Origin: Tritrichomonas musculus
Lineage: Eukaryota; Parabasalia; Tritrichomonadida; Tritrichomonadidae
Direction of reading: 5' to 3'
Assembly (NCBI GenBank): GCA_039105265.1
Contig: JAPFFF010000005.1
Span: 4,325,501-4,389,500 of the forward strand
DNA: 64,000 nucleotides
Within the stretch, counting starts at the first letter, position 1; each line of letters starts with the position of its first letter. This document shows, one piece after another, positions 24,818 through 36,600 of the stretch. Under the pieces are notes generated by a model. That model was not told the DNA's origin. It was given only the letters and a program-made list of their open reading frames with translations, and ran no database searches. Both the position numbers and the translations under genes were made by a program.

Positions 24818-26434
24818 TCAGCCAAACTTATCAACATGAAATCTGCGTTCTGTAATTATCAGTTTGGTAAAATTGGCATTTACGAAATTTTTTAATTCAT
24901 TTAACTTTTCGGTAACCATTTGATCAGTCAAATCTTCTGATTTGGCAACAGCATATATTTCCATTTCTTTATTTTTGAAGACAACGATTACATCTTTATC
25001 TCCTCTAAACATATATTCACCATCAATACCGTTTGTTTGAACCATTTCATAGCACTTTGCGAGTTGCCTATATAAATCTTGCATTTTTTCAAATGAATTA
25101 CTTCTTCCATCTTGTTTGTTATCTGTATTACTACTTTTGCTATTATCAATATTATCGTTATGAATAATATTTGTATTGCTATTATTAGAATTTTGATTAG
25201 TATCATTGTTATCATTATTATTATTTTCATTATTGGCATGGCTAATATCAGTAATACCTTCAGTGTTATTTTCAGTTTCGGGGTGATTATTATTATTGGT
25301 ATGATTACTATTTTCATTGTTATGGGAATTATCTTCATTAATTTCTCCTTTGTCGATATCAACGGTGTCAGTGTGATCTTCTTTGATTTCGTTATCTTCG
25401 TTATTATTTTTTTCATTATTGTTTGAATCACTTCCGAACACTTTTTCACATGGATCTGTCATGTAAACCTGTCCATGTGTAATTGAGTTTAGGGTCCAGA
25501 AATAGAACACTTCTGGTGCGCCAGTAAGTGGTTTTGACATTTCTTCGAAATAATTTTCTTCAAGATCTTTAAGCATTGAAACGGCAAACCTATGATATGC
25601 ATCAAATCCTTGATTATCGCTGCAAAGCATAACAATCCTATAGTCTGATTTTTCATGATTTTTGAAGTACAGATGATGCATCTGTTCATTTGAATTTCGT
25701 GCAAAGAAAATTGTCCAACTCTCTTCATTTTGAAATGCAGGTGTCCACATCAAGTCTACTATAAGTCGTAATGATAAAGTATCGCAATTATTATGGCCAA
25801 TTGCAAGGACACGATTTCTATGCATTAGCATAGCTAATTTGCATGATGGCAAACGTTCGAAAGACGATGAATGAATTAATTGTTGTCGTAAGTCAGGCCT
25901 CATGTAAGCAACTGGAATTGATGGTGCAAATATGAAAGCTGGATCTTGGCTCATGTTATTAACAACACCGTCCCAAGCTGATCTGGTTCCTTCTGCATAT
26001 TGTCTAAAGTCGCATGAGTGCGTTTCAGCAATTTTACTAATAAATTTTTCCGAAAATAGAGATAAGAAGAGGCTATAGAGAAAATTGAGTTGTTTGAACA
26101 AAAATGTTGCAGGTAGAGAACTTTTTGAAACAGCGATAAATATAAATGGCTTTTTTGGAAGAAAAACAAACGTATGATTACCTGCTGTAAAGTGGTTAAG
26201 AGATTCGTTTAGCGATTTCATATGCTCTAAAATTATAACGCATGTACAAAGAATTGGTGAAAGTATTTGAACAGTCCCATAACGAGAATAAATAGGTTTT
26301 CCTGCATCTGTGATAATAAATAAATGAAGTTCTTGAGAAGCCCATAACGACGAATCTGGTTTCATATTAGCTGTATTAATCGAATCTTCTGGTTTTTCAC
26401 GATGTATCCAATATAAAGAAGAAAAATCATTCAT
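24818..26434 (-). CDS. mon1: MON1 (SAND family), subunit of the Rab7 exchange factor
   Basis: MON1 with CCZ1 activates Rab7 during endosome-lysosome fusion. The family hallmark is near the N-terminus: HLFIITDAGKPIYSRYG (about residues 36-52), followed by longin-type segments. An Asn/Asp/Glu-rich low-complexity insert occupies about residues 330-440, and the C-terminal longin-like part resumes with KMQDLYRQLAKCYEMVQTNG and ends VDKFG. The frame extends six codons upstream to a TTG; the first ATG (MNDFSSLYWIH) at 26434 is the sensible start and gives about 538 residues. No CCZ1 gene is in the window. Confidence in family is high because of the near-invariant AGKPIYSRYG block. Confidence 0.9.
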   Translation of the reverse strand: MNDFSSLYWIHREKPEDSINTANMKPDSSLWASQELHLFIITDAGKPIYSRYGTVQILSPILCTCVIILEHMKSLNESLNHFTAGNHTFVFLPKKPFIFIAVSKSSLPATFLFKQLNFLYSLFLSLFSEKFISKIAETHSCDFRQYAEGTRSAWDGVVNNMSQDPAFIFAPSIPVAYMRPDLRQQLIHSSSFERLPSCKLAMLMHRNRVLAIGHNNCDTLSLRLIVDLMWTPAFQNEESWTIFFARNSNEQMHHLYFKNHEKSDYRIVMLCSDNQGFDAYHRFAVSMLKDLEENYFEEMSKPLTGAPEVFYFWTLNSITHGQVYMTDPCEKVFGSDSNNNEKNNNEDNEIKEDHTDTVDIDKGEINEDNSHNNENSNHTNNNNHPETENNTEGITDISHANNENNNNDNNDTNQNSNNSNTNIIHNDNIDNSKSSNTDNKQDGRSNSFEKMQDLYRQLAKCYEMVQTNGIDGEYMFRGDKDVIVVFKNKEMEIYAVAKSEDLTDQMVTEKLNELKNFVNANFTKLIITERRFHVDKFG

Positions 26435-26652
26435 TTCTATTATAGTAGACAAATAGGCTCACAATTTTCTTTTAGAAGATAGAAAAGATAGGATAAATAA
26501 ATAAGAGTTTTTTTCTTTATTTCATTTTAAAAAATGATCAGAAGATTATAGTCATATTTTATAAAAAACTTGATACTGATAAAGAAAATAATATAATATT
26601 AATATGAACAGCCAAAGTTCAATATTCAGTATGATAGCTTACATTAATATAT

Positions 26653-27204
26653 TTAGTCTAATTTATCTCCTGTATGTGGTAATTTTGATTTTATCCATTG
26701 AATCTTACTAGATAAAATGCCGTGCCAAATACTCTTTGGTTGTTGAGCACTTCTATCTACTGTTTCATCTATTGTAAATAATGAGCTGACAATTATTAGT
26801 GGAATTGCCCAAACAAGAGTCATATAGAGTGAATAAGCGAAAAATCCGCTTGTTTCTATGTCAAGCAAAGCAAAGAGCCAAGCGCAATGAGATATAACTG
26901 TGAAAATAAAGCCAGATATTATATTTAAGTCAAAGATACCAACAAAGGGAAAGTTGTGAGTAAGTAAATTCAACCAAATTGCGTTTGTAATAATTGTTGA
27001 TAATGCAACAATATATCCATAATTGGCAAATAAAAGAAGGATGCCTATAACTAAATTAAACATGACCAATGCTTTTGTACACTTTGTAGTTAATTCGACT
27101 CGTTCCTCAATAAAAGTCATTAGATGAAAGATTAAAGCAAAACTGATGCATATGATTAATAATAGAGAAACCACAATTTCAAGCCAAAATAAAAGCGAAA
27201 GCAT
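26653..27204 (-). CDS. TEX261/SVP26-family ER-Golgi membrane protein
   Basis: The 183-residue protein has four or five hydrophobic segments and matches the TEX261/Svp26 pattern: an N-terminal membrane helix, an FIEERVELTTK segment after the second helix (compare LAELVEEY in relatives), a NFPFVGIF loop, then ISHCAWLFALLD and a C-terminal helix. Family members are cargo adaptors that package selected glycosyltransferases and other membrane proteins into ER-derived vesicles. A perfect Initiator overlaps the start codon, which fixes the start at 27204 and predicts a leader of about 5 nt. Confidence 0.75.
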   Translation of the reverse strand: MLSLLFWLEIVVSLLLIICISFALIFHLMTFIEERVELTTKCTKALVMFNLVIGILLLFANYGYIVALSTIITNAIWLNLLTHNFPFVGIFDLNIISGFIFTVISHCAWLFALLDIETSGFFAYSLYMTLVWAIPLIIVSSLFTIDETVDRSAQQPKSIWHGILSSKIQWIKSKLPHTGDKLD

Positions 27205-27211
27205 AAAATGA
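27204..27211 (-). promoter_or_regulatory. Initiator (Inr) of the TEX261-like gene
   Basis: On the minus strand TCATTTTA matches the trichomonad Initiator TCA(+1)YWYTW at all positions. Its final A is the A of the ATG, so transcription would begin 5 nt before the start codon. Very short leaders are usual in trichomonads. Confidence 0.6.
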
Positions 27212-27644
27212 TTATAAACTTTTTTTATGTATATTTGGCCTTTCGTTTGTATTTTTGATTTATTAAATATTCATTGATATAGCCGTGTTGATTTAATTAA
27301 GAGCAATTTTACATATAAATTATTATTATTGTTTGCTTGATTATTTTTTTGATAGTAATATTTTTGCCTATTTTTTGGAAATTGTTCAGATTTCTTTAGA
27401 TGAAAAAGACTCTTTTCCAAATGTTCAGCTTATCTAATTAGTCTCTTTTTTCATTATCCAAGATATACCTTCAAGAACCAATAGCATGATTATTGTAAAA
27501 ATTTTTTGAAATCATTTTTCATTTGTTTCCTCCCTTTATATAATTAATAAGATTTAAAGTACTATCTTTTTAAAATAATAATAAAAATATAAATTAAATG
27601 ATTGGTAAATAAAATACAAATTTTAATATAAATACAAATAAAAA
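27205..27644. other. Intergenic region between dynein 3' end and TEX261-like gene
   Basis: About 440 bp of AT-rich spacer. Apart from the Initiator at its right end in minus orientation I see no feature. Confidence 0.6.
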
Positions 27645-30600
27645 TTATGTAAATTGTTCTGGCATCCGACAGACAAGAGCTGTTCCATATTCAGTCCATG
27701 ACTTTTCAGTTTGGTCGGATGGTAATTCAACTTCCCAAATGAAGTTGCTTGAAACGCCTTCAATTGGTTCGACTTGTTTTTCTGATTTATTCAGACCTTC
27801 AAACAAAGCAGATTTATACAATGGGCATCTAAATCGCTTCAAAGGAGGTTGAGTTTCATGATTCTCTTTATCTTCTTCTTTTTCTTGCTTTTCTTGTTTT
27901 TCTTGATTTTGTTGGTTTCTAAGAACTTCTTTGCTGATTGTTCGAATGAGCAAAGAAATGTTTGGTGTAAATGTTTTCACTGCGTCCTTTTTAAGTGATG
28001 ATCTGAGACTCAAAATTCCGTTTGTAACTCCGCCGCAAATCAAAGTGAGTCCAGTCAAAATTATTTCATCTTCACTTGGCTCGAGAACTTTTGGCGATGA
28101 AGATTTTGCGCTTGAAGAAGATGAACTTAATTTACTACCTGCTTCTTCCTCTTCTTCGTTGTCTTCTTTGTTCTCATTATTATCTGATTCATTCTTTTCA
28201 CCTTCTTTTTGCTCTGGAGATTTAGGTTTATCAGTATTAGGACGACTTTCTGTAGATTCAGTATTTGTTTCTGTTTTTTCATTATTTGTTTCAGCAGATT
28301 CTTTATTTGTTTCGGTAGATTCATTATTTGCTTTAGTGGTTTCGTTATTTGTTTCAGTAGTTTCTTTGTTTGCATCATTCTCATTATTTTGAGTGGGATT
28401 AGCTTCATTTGAATCAGCATTTTGTTCTGCATTATTATTATTATTTTCTTGATTTTCATTTTCTTCAGTAGTATTTGATTCCGGTGTTTCTTGTTTTTCT
28501 TCTTCTTCTTCTTCGCCTTTTTCTGTTTCAGATTTCTCTGAAGCTGAGCTTGGGCGTGATTCTTTTTCAATTGGAGTATAATCGACGATTGAAAAGGTAA
28601 GAGCGAGTGAATCGATTGTGCAATTATTTTTCTTTGCTTGTTGTGCCAAAAAGCAGCTGATAATATTTTGAATATCATCAAATATTCTAACATCAAAAAC
28701 GCGAGGAGCGGTATCATTTTTCATCCATTTAAGTAATTCTGTATGCTTTTGAATAAATTGAGTTGCAAACTTATTAGTCACACTTGTTGAATAATATCCA
28801 GAATATAATTTCCAAGCTTTTGGAACAATACCTCTAGCTACCAAATAAGCTTCTTTTGTAACTATTCCATTCTTTAAATGCGAAGTTATTATGCTCAATT
28901 CATTTCTTAAGTAGCTAACAATTCCATTTAATCTATTAATTTCATTCAATAGAATGAGGCCATTTATGCTTTCAAATCCTTCGTCATTTTCAATTACCAC
29001 TTTTTCAGGAAGAAGAATTGCGAAATTATCTACTTTTAACTGAGCAGCTTGAGGGTCAATTTTCACTATATTATTTTTCTTGTTGTATTTAATAAAAGGC
29101 TTTGAAATCCATCGAGAAAGATTCCAATTCAAAATTGGCATTGACATTTCTTGGTTCATTTGAAGAATCTGTGTTGAAGGTGTCAAACTTATTTGAGATA
29201 TTGTTTGTGCGTAATTAGAAACAGGAACATCGCCTGATGGAAAAGTCCACAATTTCTCAGATTCATCTGAATCTTGGCACGGTGAGAATCCATCTTCAAG
29301 GATGTCGTTATTAAAAAGAGTGTGAATTTGTGCATGAATCTTTCTTCGATCGAATTTATCAAAAACAGAAGAATAAAACAAATGCTCAATCATCAATCTA
29401 ATATTAACAAATGAAATCTCATCAACAGCAGCATTGCCTGTGCCATCATTATTACTATTATTACTGCCACCATTATTATCATCATTATTATTAGACTTGG
29501 TATTGCCAGAATTGTTAGATTTAGCATTGCTAGAATTTGTGTTTGATGCAGTTGAGCTGCTATTATTAATATTGGCTGTGTTTGTCGTGTTTGTTGTTGT
29601 TGCTGATGTTGTGTTTGTTGTTGTATTATTATTATTATTGGCTTCTTCTTGGTTCTCTTCATTGACTCTTGCATCGAGAATTGAACGAATGTTTTCGACA
29701 AACTCTCTGAAAATCATGTCTTGTGTGTAAATTTTATAGTTGAATCCGAAAGGTTGAACAAATGAACGATAATTAAGAGAAGCAATTAAAATTGCACAAG
29801 CATAAGAGATCTTCTTCATTGCTTTCGAATTCAATGTGCTTTTTACACAACTGTTGTGATGATGATAAGCAGAAAGCATCGTGTTTCGAATCGATGGGAA
29901 AGTGTCAACGTTAATTCTCTTACTTTTAGAGATCATTAAAGGAGACAAGTATTTAATTGTAGAGCAGAGAATGATCAATCTAAAGTTTGTATTGACACTT
30001 GTTGTTGTCATTTGAGTAAAGACGTCAACAAGCATGTCAGCAGCTGATCTATTCGGCTTTGAATAGTGAATTAGAACCCAATTTCCTCTGTTCAAGGCAG
30101 TCACGAGCATTTTTCTGACATTTCGAATGACTTCCAAATCATCAGACAATGAAATTGCGTCGAAATTTTCATGGCGACATCTCATTGTGATGAAAAGATG
30201 AACAAGAGGAGTCGGATCAACCAAAGGTTTGGCAACAATTATAGTTGGAACAGTAGCAGTATTCGATATAATTGAATCCGCTTGAAAGTGTTGCAAGAAG
30301 GAAGTGAAATCAGAGCCAAAATGGTCGCTTATAAATTGAGACAAATTATTAAAAAGATGAGAAATATTCGAATATTTAAGATTATCAAGTGCCGATTCAC
30401 TTTCTTTCTCGTTTTGCTTGTTCTCAGTACCTTCATTATATTCTTTAGTAATGTGGTTGAGAATTGCCTTGAAATCGGTGGATGTCAATTTTTCATCGAA
30501 TTCTCTCAATCGAAAAGTTGTAACAAACAAAAAGAAGAAGCATTCATTGATTGGAATCGATTGGAAAATGAATTGGAAAGTCGCAGTTATCAGTGCCGAA

Positions 30601-33600
30601 TGTAATGCTGAATGTTGCTCTGCTGTTAATGTTCCTGCATGCATTCCTTCATTCACAAAAACGGCGGTTATGTTCTTTTGATAACTTTGAAATGTGAAAT
30701 GCGCATTCTTCGAAACTGTTGGCAAAACACGAGACATGATTGTCCAGAATGTTTGGCACAGACGAATATGATTACGGAACGGTTGGAGGGCGGTTTTCAC
30801 TTCTTCATTTAATGATGAAAAATCTGTTTCTTGATTCAACAATTTAAAGTAACAATCTTTCGATCTTAAAAGATCAGCAATCGTTTCTTCATCAGTCAAA
30901 TAATCATAGTCAGGATTAGTTTGTTGAGTTGCAACTATATCGGACAAGATATCAAGAGTATCTCTTTCATACTTTTGAATCTGGACGTTTTGAGAAAGCT
31001 CAACGCGATGTTTATTAAGAATTTTAGGTGTCAAACTTGGATTGAAAAAGTCAATGAAAGTGTTCGAGAAGAACAAATTCGTAGTCTCTAGTGATGATGA
31101 ACTAACGTTAATTATGCTTACTCGTGATAATAATTCATCAGGTAAGTTAGAAATACTTGTTGTTGATGAAACTAAAATTAACTTAAATCGAGGATCCCAA
31201 GTTGTCAACTTTGTATTAATACGAATGTCTTTAACTGCATTTTGCTCAAGATTGAACAAATCAAGAGGCAGCAACGGAGCAATTAAAGGATGAAGATAAT
31301 CACAATCCAACAAAATTAACGTTTTTCCATCACAAACAGCACTTGCAAGTACACTGTCTAATGTTGACAAGTTCTGTGAAACAACAACAAGTCTCTTAGG
31401 CTTGATTGATGCTATTATATAGTTCTTTACAATTCCATCGGGATCGATCAGCAATGGTGTTCGAGATGTTGATCTAACGTGATGTGCATCAATGACAGTA
31501 TTCATTGAAAATAAAAGATCCGTTCGTGAATAAAAATCTTCCGTGCTTGAAGACAAAAATTTGTCAGCAATGGATTTCATTGGATTGTCAAAATTGGTGT
31601 CAATGTTTGCTATTCTCATTTCTGCAATAGCTGTATCGAGTGCTTGTTTCTTTGACTCAATGTCCATTGAGCCACAGAAGACTAAATAAAAGGCAAAAAG
31701 AATACAATCACCCATTAATTTCTCCTTTTTAGATGTGTAGTTTGACGATTCATCTTGCCATTTTTGAGTAAAATGTTCAATTCCTTTAAAAATCAAATCT
31801 ATTGACTTCTTTCTTGCATCAACTACATGATACTCTTTTTCCATTTCTTCACGTGCTTCAGTAGAAGCGGCCAGAGCTTTATTTTCATTTTCTAAAGAAG
31901 CTTCAACTTGTTCAATTGAAGATTTTTCAAGATTCATTTCTTCAACATATTCATTCAATTGACGTTGTTTATCTTCTAATTCTTTCTTCATTTTTGAATG
32001 TTTTTCACGAGTAATTGCAACTTTACAGACACTTTCGATCCAATCAAAAAGTGACTTTAACGAAGGTGCAATGGATTCAAGTTCATCAGGATTTAATGCT
32101 TCCATTTCAAAATATGGCTCAATTGATGAAAGAAGTTGTGGTGTCATTGTCATTTTAGATACTCGTGCTACAACTGTCTCTATGAATTTGGGATCCATCA
32201 ACAAATTTTGTCCGGCGCGTTCATAATCGGCTGGTTTATCAAGAATGAGGCAAAAGATCTCCAAAAGAAGCCTCAATGATGGCATTGGATCAGATGCAGT
32301 TATTCTGATTGTTTCGATATCATTATCATTCAAATCTTCGACAATTTTTTGAGTGATTTCAATTCTTGGCGCTTTTTCTTCAACTTCATGTTGTAATTCG
32401 AGAACTTTATCTTCAAGAATTGCAACTTCTTCTGCTTTTTCACGATGTTCTTCATCAAGTTTAGCTCTTCTTGTTTCAATAGCTTCTTTTCGAGTTGTAT
32501 AAGAAGATAAAAGAGTTTCAGAATCAACTTGAAGTCGTTGTAAAGTTGGTGCCAATGAATTTAATTTCTTTTCAATCTGATGAGATTCAGATTCAAGTCG
32601 ACTTAAGAATTCTAAAGCAGATTGAATATTCTCATTTAATGAAAGAGCATCTTGATAATCAGCTGCAGCGAAATGTGCAAAAGTGTCAACAAAATCGTAA
32701 TACATATTCACATGAAAATAAGGCATTTTAGAACGTGCAATTTCACTCAATCTATAGAATAAATCAGGAATATTGTTCTTGATTGATTGAATTAATTTTC
32801 GTGATGCTAAACCTTCATAAACATCAAGTGCTGTCATTCTAAAAATGTCAGGATAATCACTTTCAAGTAAAATTTGATCAAATCTAGATGATTGATAAAC
32901 TGTTTCATCATCCAAATCTTGTGCAATAACAATATGAATATTCATTCGAATAATCGAACGAATTTGTCGAAATGCAACAAGTCTTTGTTCATATGTTAAT
33001 GAATGTAAACCAGTGAATCGACTGTATAAGTCATCCAAGCCAGCTTTAGTGAAAAATGTAGCAAAATCTCGTTTCTCTACTAAATTAACAAGTAAATTCT
33101 TTTCAGTGGATTTTGTACTATTTGAACGAATAAAAATAATCGTTCGCTTTTGATGAACAGTTGTATTTGTAATAACATCACGAAGAAGATTGTTAAAAAC
33201 AGTCAATCTTTCGTCTTTTGCAAGCTCTTCATCCGATGAAGGTGGACCAATGTTAACGAAATCAGATTCAAGTAAATTTGTAACAAATCTTGTTATTGTG
33301 TATCTGCCGCTGCCACTTTTTCCTTTAAGAATCAAATTCTTTCCTGGACAATTCAAACAAGTGTGAATTAAAGCAATCTGAAACAAGACATGTTTTGATA
33401 GTCTTAAAGCTATTTTTTCATTAGAATTCAAATTATAAGTATTCAAAGCTGAATGTAATTCATCCTTTAATTGACGAATTGTTAAGAAATCTGCCGAAAT
33501 TTCGTAATTTTTCAAATCTTTCGATAATGAAAAAGTTGGATAAAATATCGTATTGAATTCTAGGAAACGATCAACTGTTTCCATTTCTGCATCTGTTTCA

Positions 33601-36600
33601 AGGAAGCCTTTCACAAGAAAACTAAACTTGTCTCTAAAGTCATCTTGCTTTGATCTATGAAGTGAATAATAATAAATTTGGCCAAGCATAATTTTCAAGT
33701 TTTCAATTCTATTGTCTTTTTCTCTAGTGTGACAATAAATGTAAATTGTCTTAATTAAAGTAGTTACGGTATTTGTAGGTTGGAATTGTTCAAGAATCTG
33801 AGCGATCATTTTAATAAGTTCTTTAGATAAAGGTTGTTCATTGCCATAAGTAACCATGATTCTTCTTGATATGAAAGAGGCGGTTGGTATTGATAAAGTT
33901 GGCAAATAAATTGGCATGAACATCGATATGAAACGAACAGGTAATTTCTCATATTCACGAGTTGTTACGATGACCATGAAATTATTTATAGATTGCATTT
34001 CATAGATCTTTTGGTCACCTTTTGAATAGACAGGAATTTGATGTTCACTAACAAGCATTCTTATGAATTCAATTAGATAAATATGAGAAGCTTCTAAATT
34101 ATCAAAAACGAAAGCAAAAGTTCTAATTTGTGATGCTGGCAATTTAATTTTTGTTATTAAATTCGTATGTGCTGAAATAAGTGGAAGAACTGTTTCTTGT
34201 GAATGGAATTCAGAAGATGGAATTATAACAGGAATGATTGATTCATAGTTATTAAATAATAAACTAACAAAGGATGATTTGCCACTTTCATGATCGCCTT
34301 GAATGATGAAATTAATTTTATTATTTAATAAAGATCGACATTCATGAAAAGAAGGCAGCATTTGTGCATGTGCAATCATCATGTCTTCTTGAACGATAGG
34401 ATTCATATTTTCACTCCTTGTTATAATTAACGGTTTCCCACTGATTAATGAAAAATCAATCGGTATCAACTTTCCTTTATAAAGACGTAAAGATGCAATT
34501 GAAGGACGTGGATAAACTTCCCAAAAATGATCAGGAACTGAATTGCCAACCCAATCAGTAGGTATTTCGATTGAATAAGTCGAACGAAGCCAAGTATCAA
34601 GTGAATTCGTTTCTGTTTCATTCAGAAAACATGAAAAAATTCTATAAAAACAAAATGCAATCAACGTTTTAATTTGCTTCTCATCATCGAAATCAATCTT
34701 GGATGCTTCAATTGATACTAATGAAAGAATGGCTGCACACGTTGGATATGTCTCGGTGAATAAAATTTCGCCATGTTGAATTTGGCGGTTACTTTTTATA
34801 TAGCATATTTTGTTCTCAACATTATAGACATAATTAACAATGGTTGGCGCAATAGTAACAAAATGTGAGCCAAAACGTGACATGTTGTCCTCTGAAAGAT
34901 TAAATTGTGGATTGCCTTCTTTGACAACTTCAATGGCGCGTGACAACGCCAATGAAGGACGGACGAGTTTAAAGATCGGATGTGGCAAAGGAATTCGCGA
35001 AACAGTTTGAACATTCTTCATGAACAAAAGATCACATCGTGATAAAAGTCCAGGCGTAAAATGGGCCAATGAATCAGTCTCAACAATCACTTTCAAGCCC
35101 GAATTAGTCGGATAAGAATCAAGCGAATTCAATTGACAACTGTTCGATGAAGGCGGACCAAGAAACTGATACAAAAACTCAACGTAATCACTCGTCATCG
35201 GTCCATTCAGAAGCAGAACAGGCTGATACTCTTTCTTAACAGATAACAAATTGTTCAAAACCGCCTGAATTTGACCATAAGACCAAATTTGACCTAATGA
35301 AAGGTCATTTGTAACACAACCAAAAATATTTTTTTTGTCGTCTGATGCATGATAAAGTGACTTGATAACAAACGGTTTTAATAACGGTTTGGCTTTTTGA
35401 ACATCTTCGTTTTCAAGGCATTTTGCTAACATTTTGATTATGGTCGACTTGCCAGAATAAGAAGGTCCCGAAATGACGACGCAAATATTGTTTGTTAGCA
35501 TGTGATAAAGAGCCAATGTTTGACCAATTATGTAGTCAATTGGAAGTTCAATATTTTGTTGTTTAATTTGGTCATCAACCACTTTTGATAACGCGTTGTT
35601 TATGTCGGTATCCAAGAAAGAATTCATCGCATTTGAGAACTCTTCAAATGTGTCTTTAATCTTGAATCCTGAATAAATAAACTCCAACAAAACGTTAGAT
35701 TCAACTTCAGTCAGTGACATCTTGCAATATTGGAACAATGTGAAAGCGACCAATGAAATCTCGTCAGGAAAAACAGACTGATAAATCCGTGAGTTTCCTT
35801 CAGATTTCTCGCAAATGATTGAAATGTGACATAAAACAGAATTTGATCGAAAATTACTGAAAAAGTGGGAAATTGTATGGGCAGAAGAGGTTAGTTTGGG
35901 TGCAATTAATTTGGCATCTTTAAATCCAAGTGACTGGAGCTTTATCTCTGTATAACGGTTATAGTCGGGTTTCAATAAAACCGTTGGTCGAATAAATGAC
36001 CTTAACTGAGGAGGAAATTCAGGCATCTTTTCTTTCAAATAATGTGAAGTGATCAAGACACGTGAAAATTTGTTAAGATCAGTCAAACGTGACGAAATTG
36101 TAATCCTTGGATTCCCGGCCGTTTGGGCAACGTTCATTGCACGAATGTTGTCAAATAAGTAGCTCAGACAATTGTGCGAAAGCTTGTCAATGTTCGTGAA
36201 AACAACCCACGAACCAGACGAAGATGCACCGATTAATATTCGACTCATGAAGAACTCGCTGATGTCCGGAAATGGTCGAGCTACAAACAAAAATCGACCA
36301 AGTTGACATGCATGATTTCGAATGACCGTTAACCGCCCGGATGAGTCAGAACCAGCCAGAACTGGAACATGACTGTTTGCCAGCGCTGAAATGAACGAGT
36401 TAACAGTAGAATCAAGGGCCGGTGTGTGAATGAGACGCGGCAAAATTCCCCAGAATTCGTAGCCATGTTCAAATGAAAATTCATCGAAATAAACGGTCAA
36501 CTGATTTGAGACGAACTTGTACTTCAACGTATTTTTCCAAGTGAATTTTCGTGAAGTGTCAGAATTTTTCTCAGAAATTTTCTTAAAAGTGTCACGGAAT

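Noticed and set aside
25112-25449. Hydrophobic and Lys/Ile-rich frames overlapping MON1
   Set aside because: They are shadows of the Asn-rich insert of MON1 in other frames.
28127-28717. 196-codon Lys/Gln-rich frame overlapping dynein
   Set aside because: It is a shadow of the Glu/Asn-rich insert of the dynein gene.
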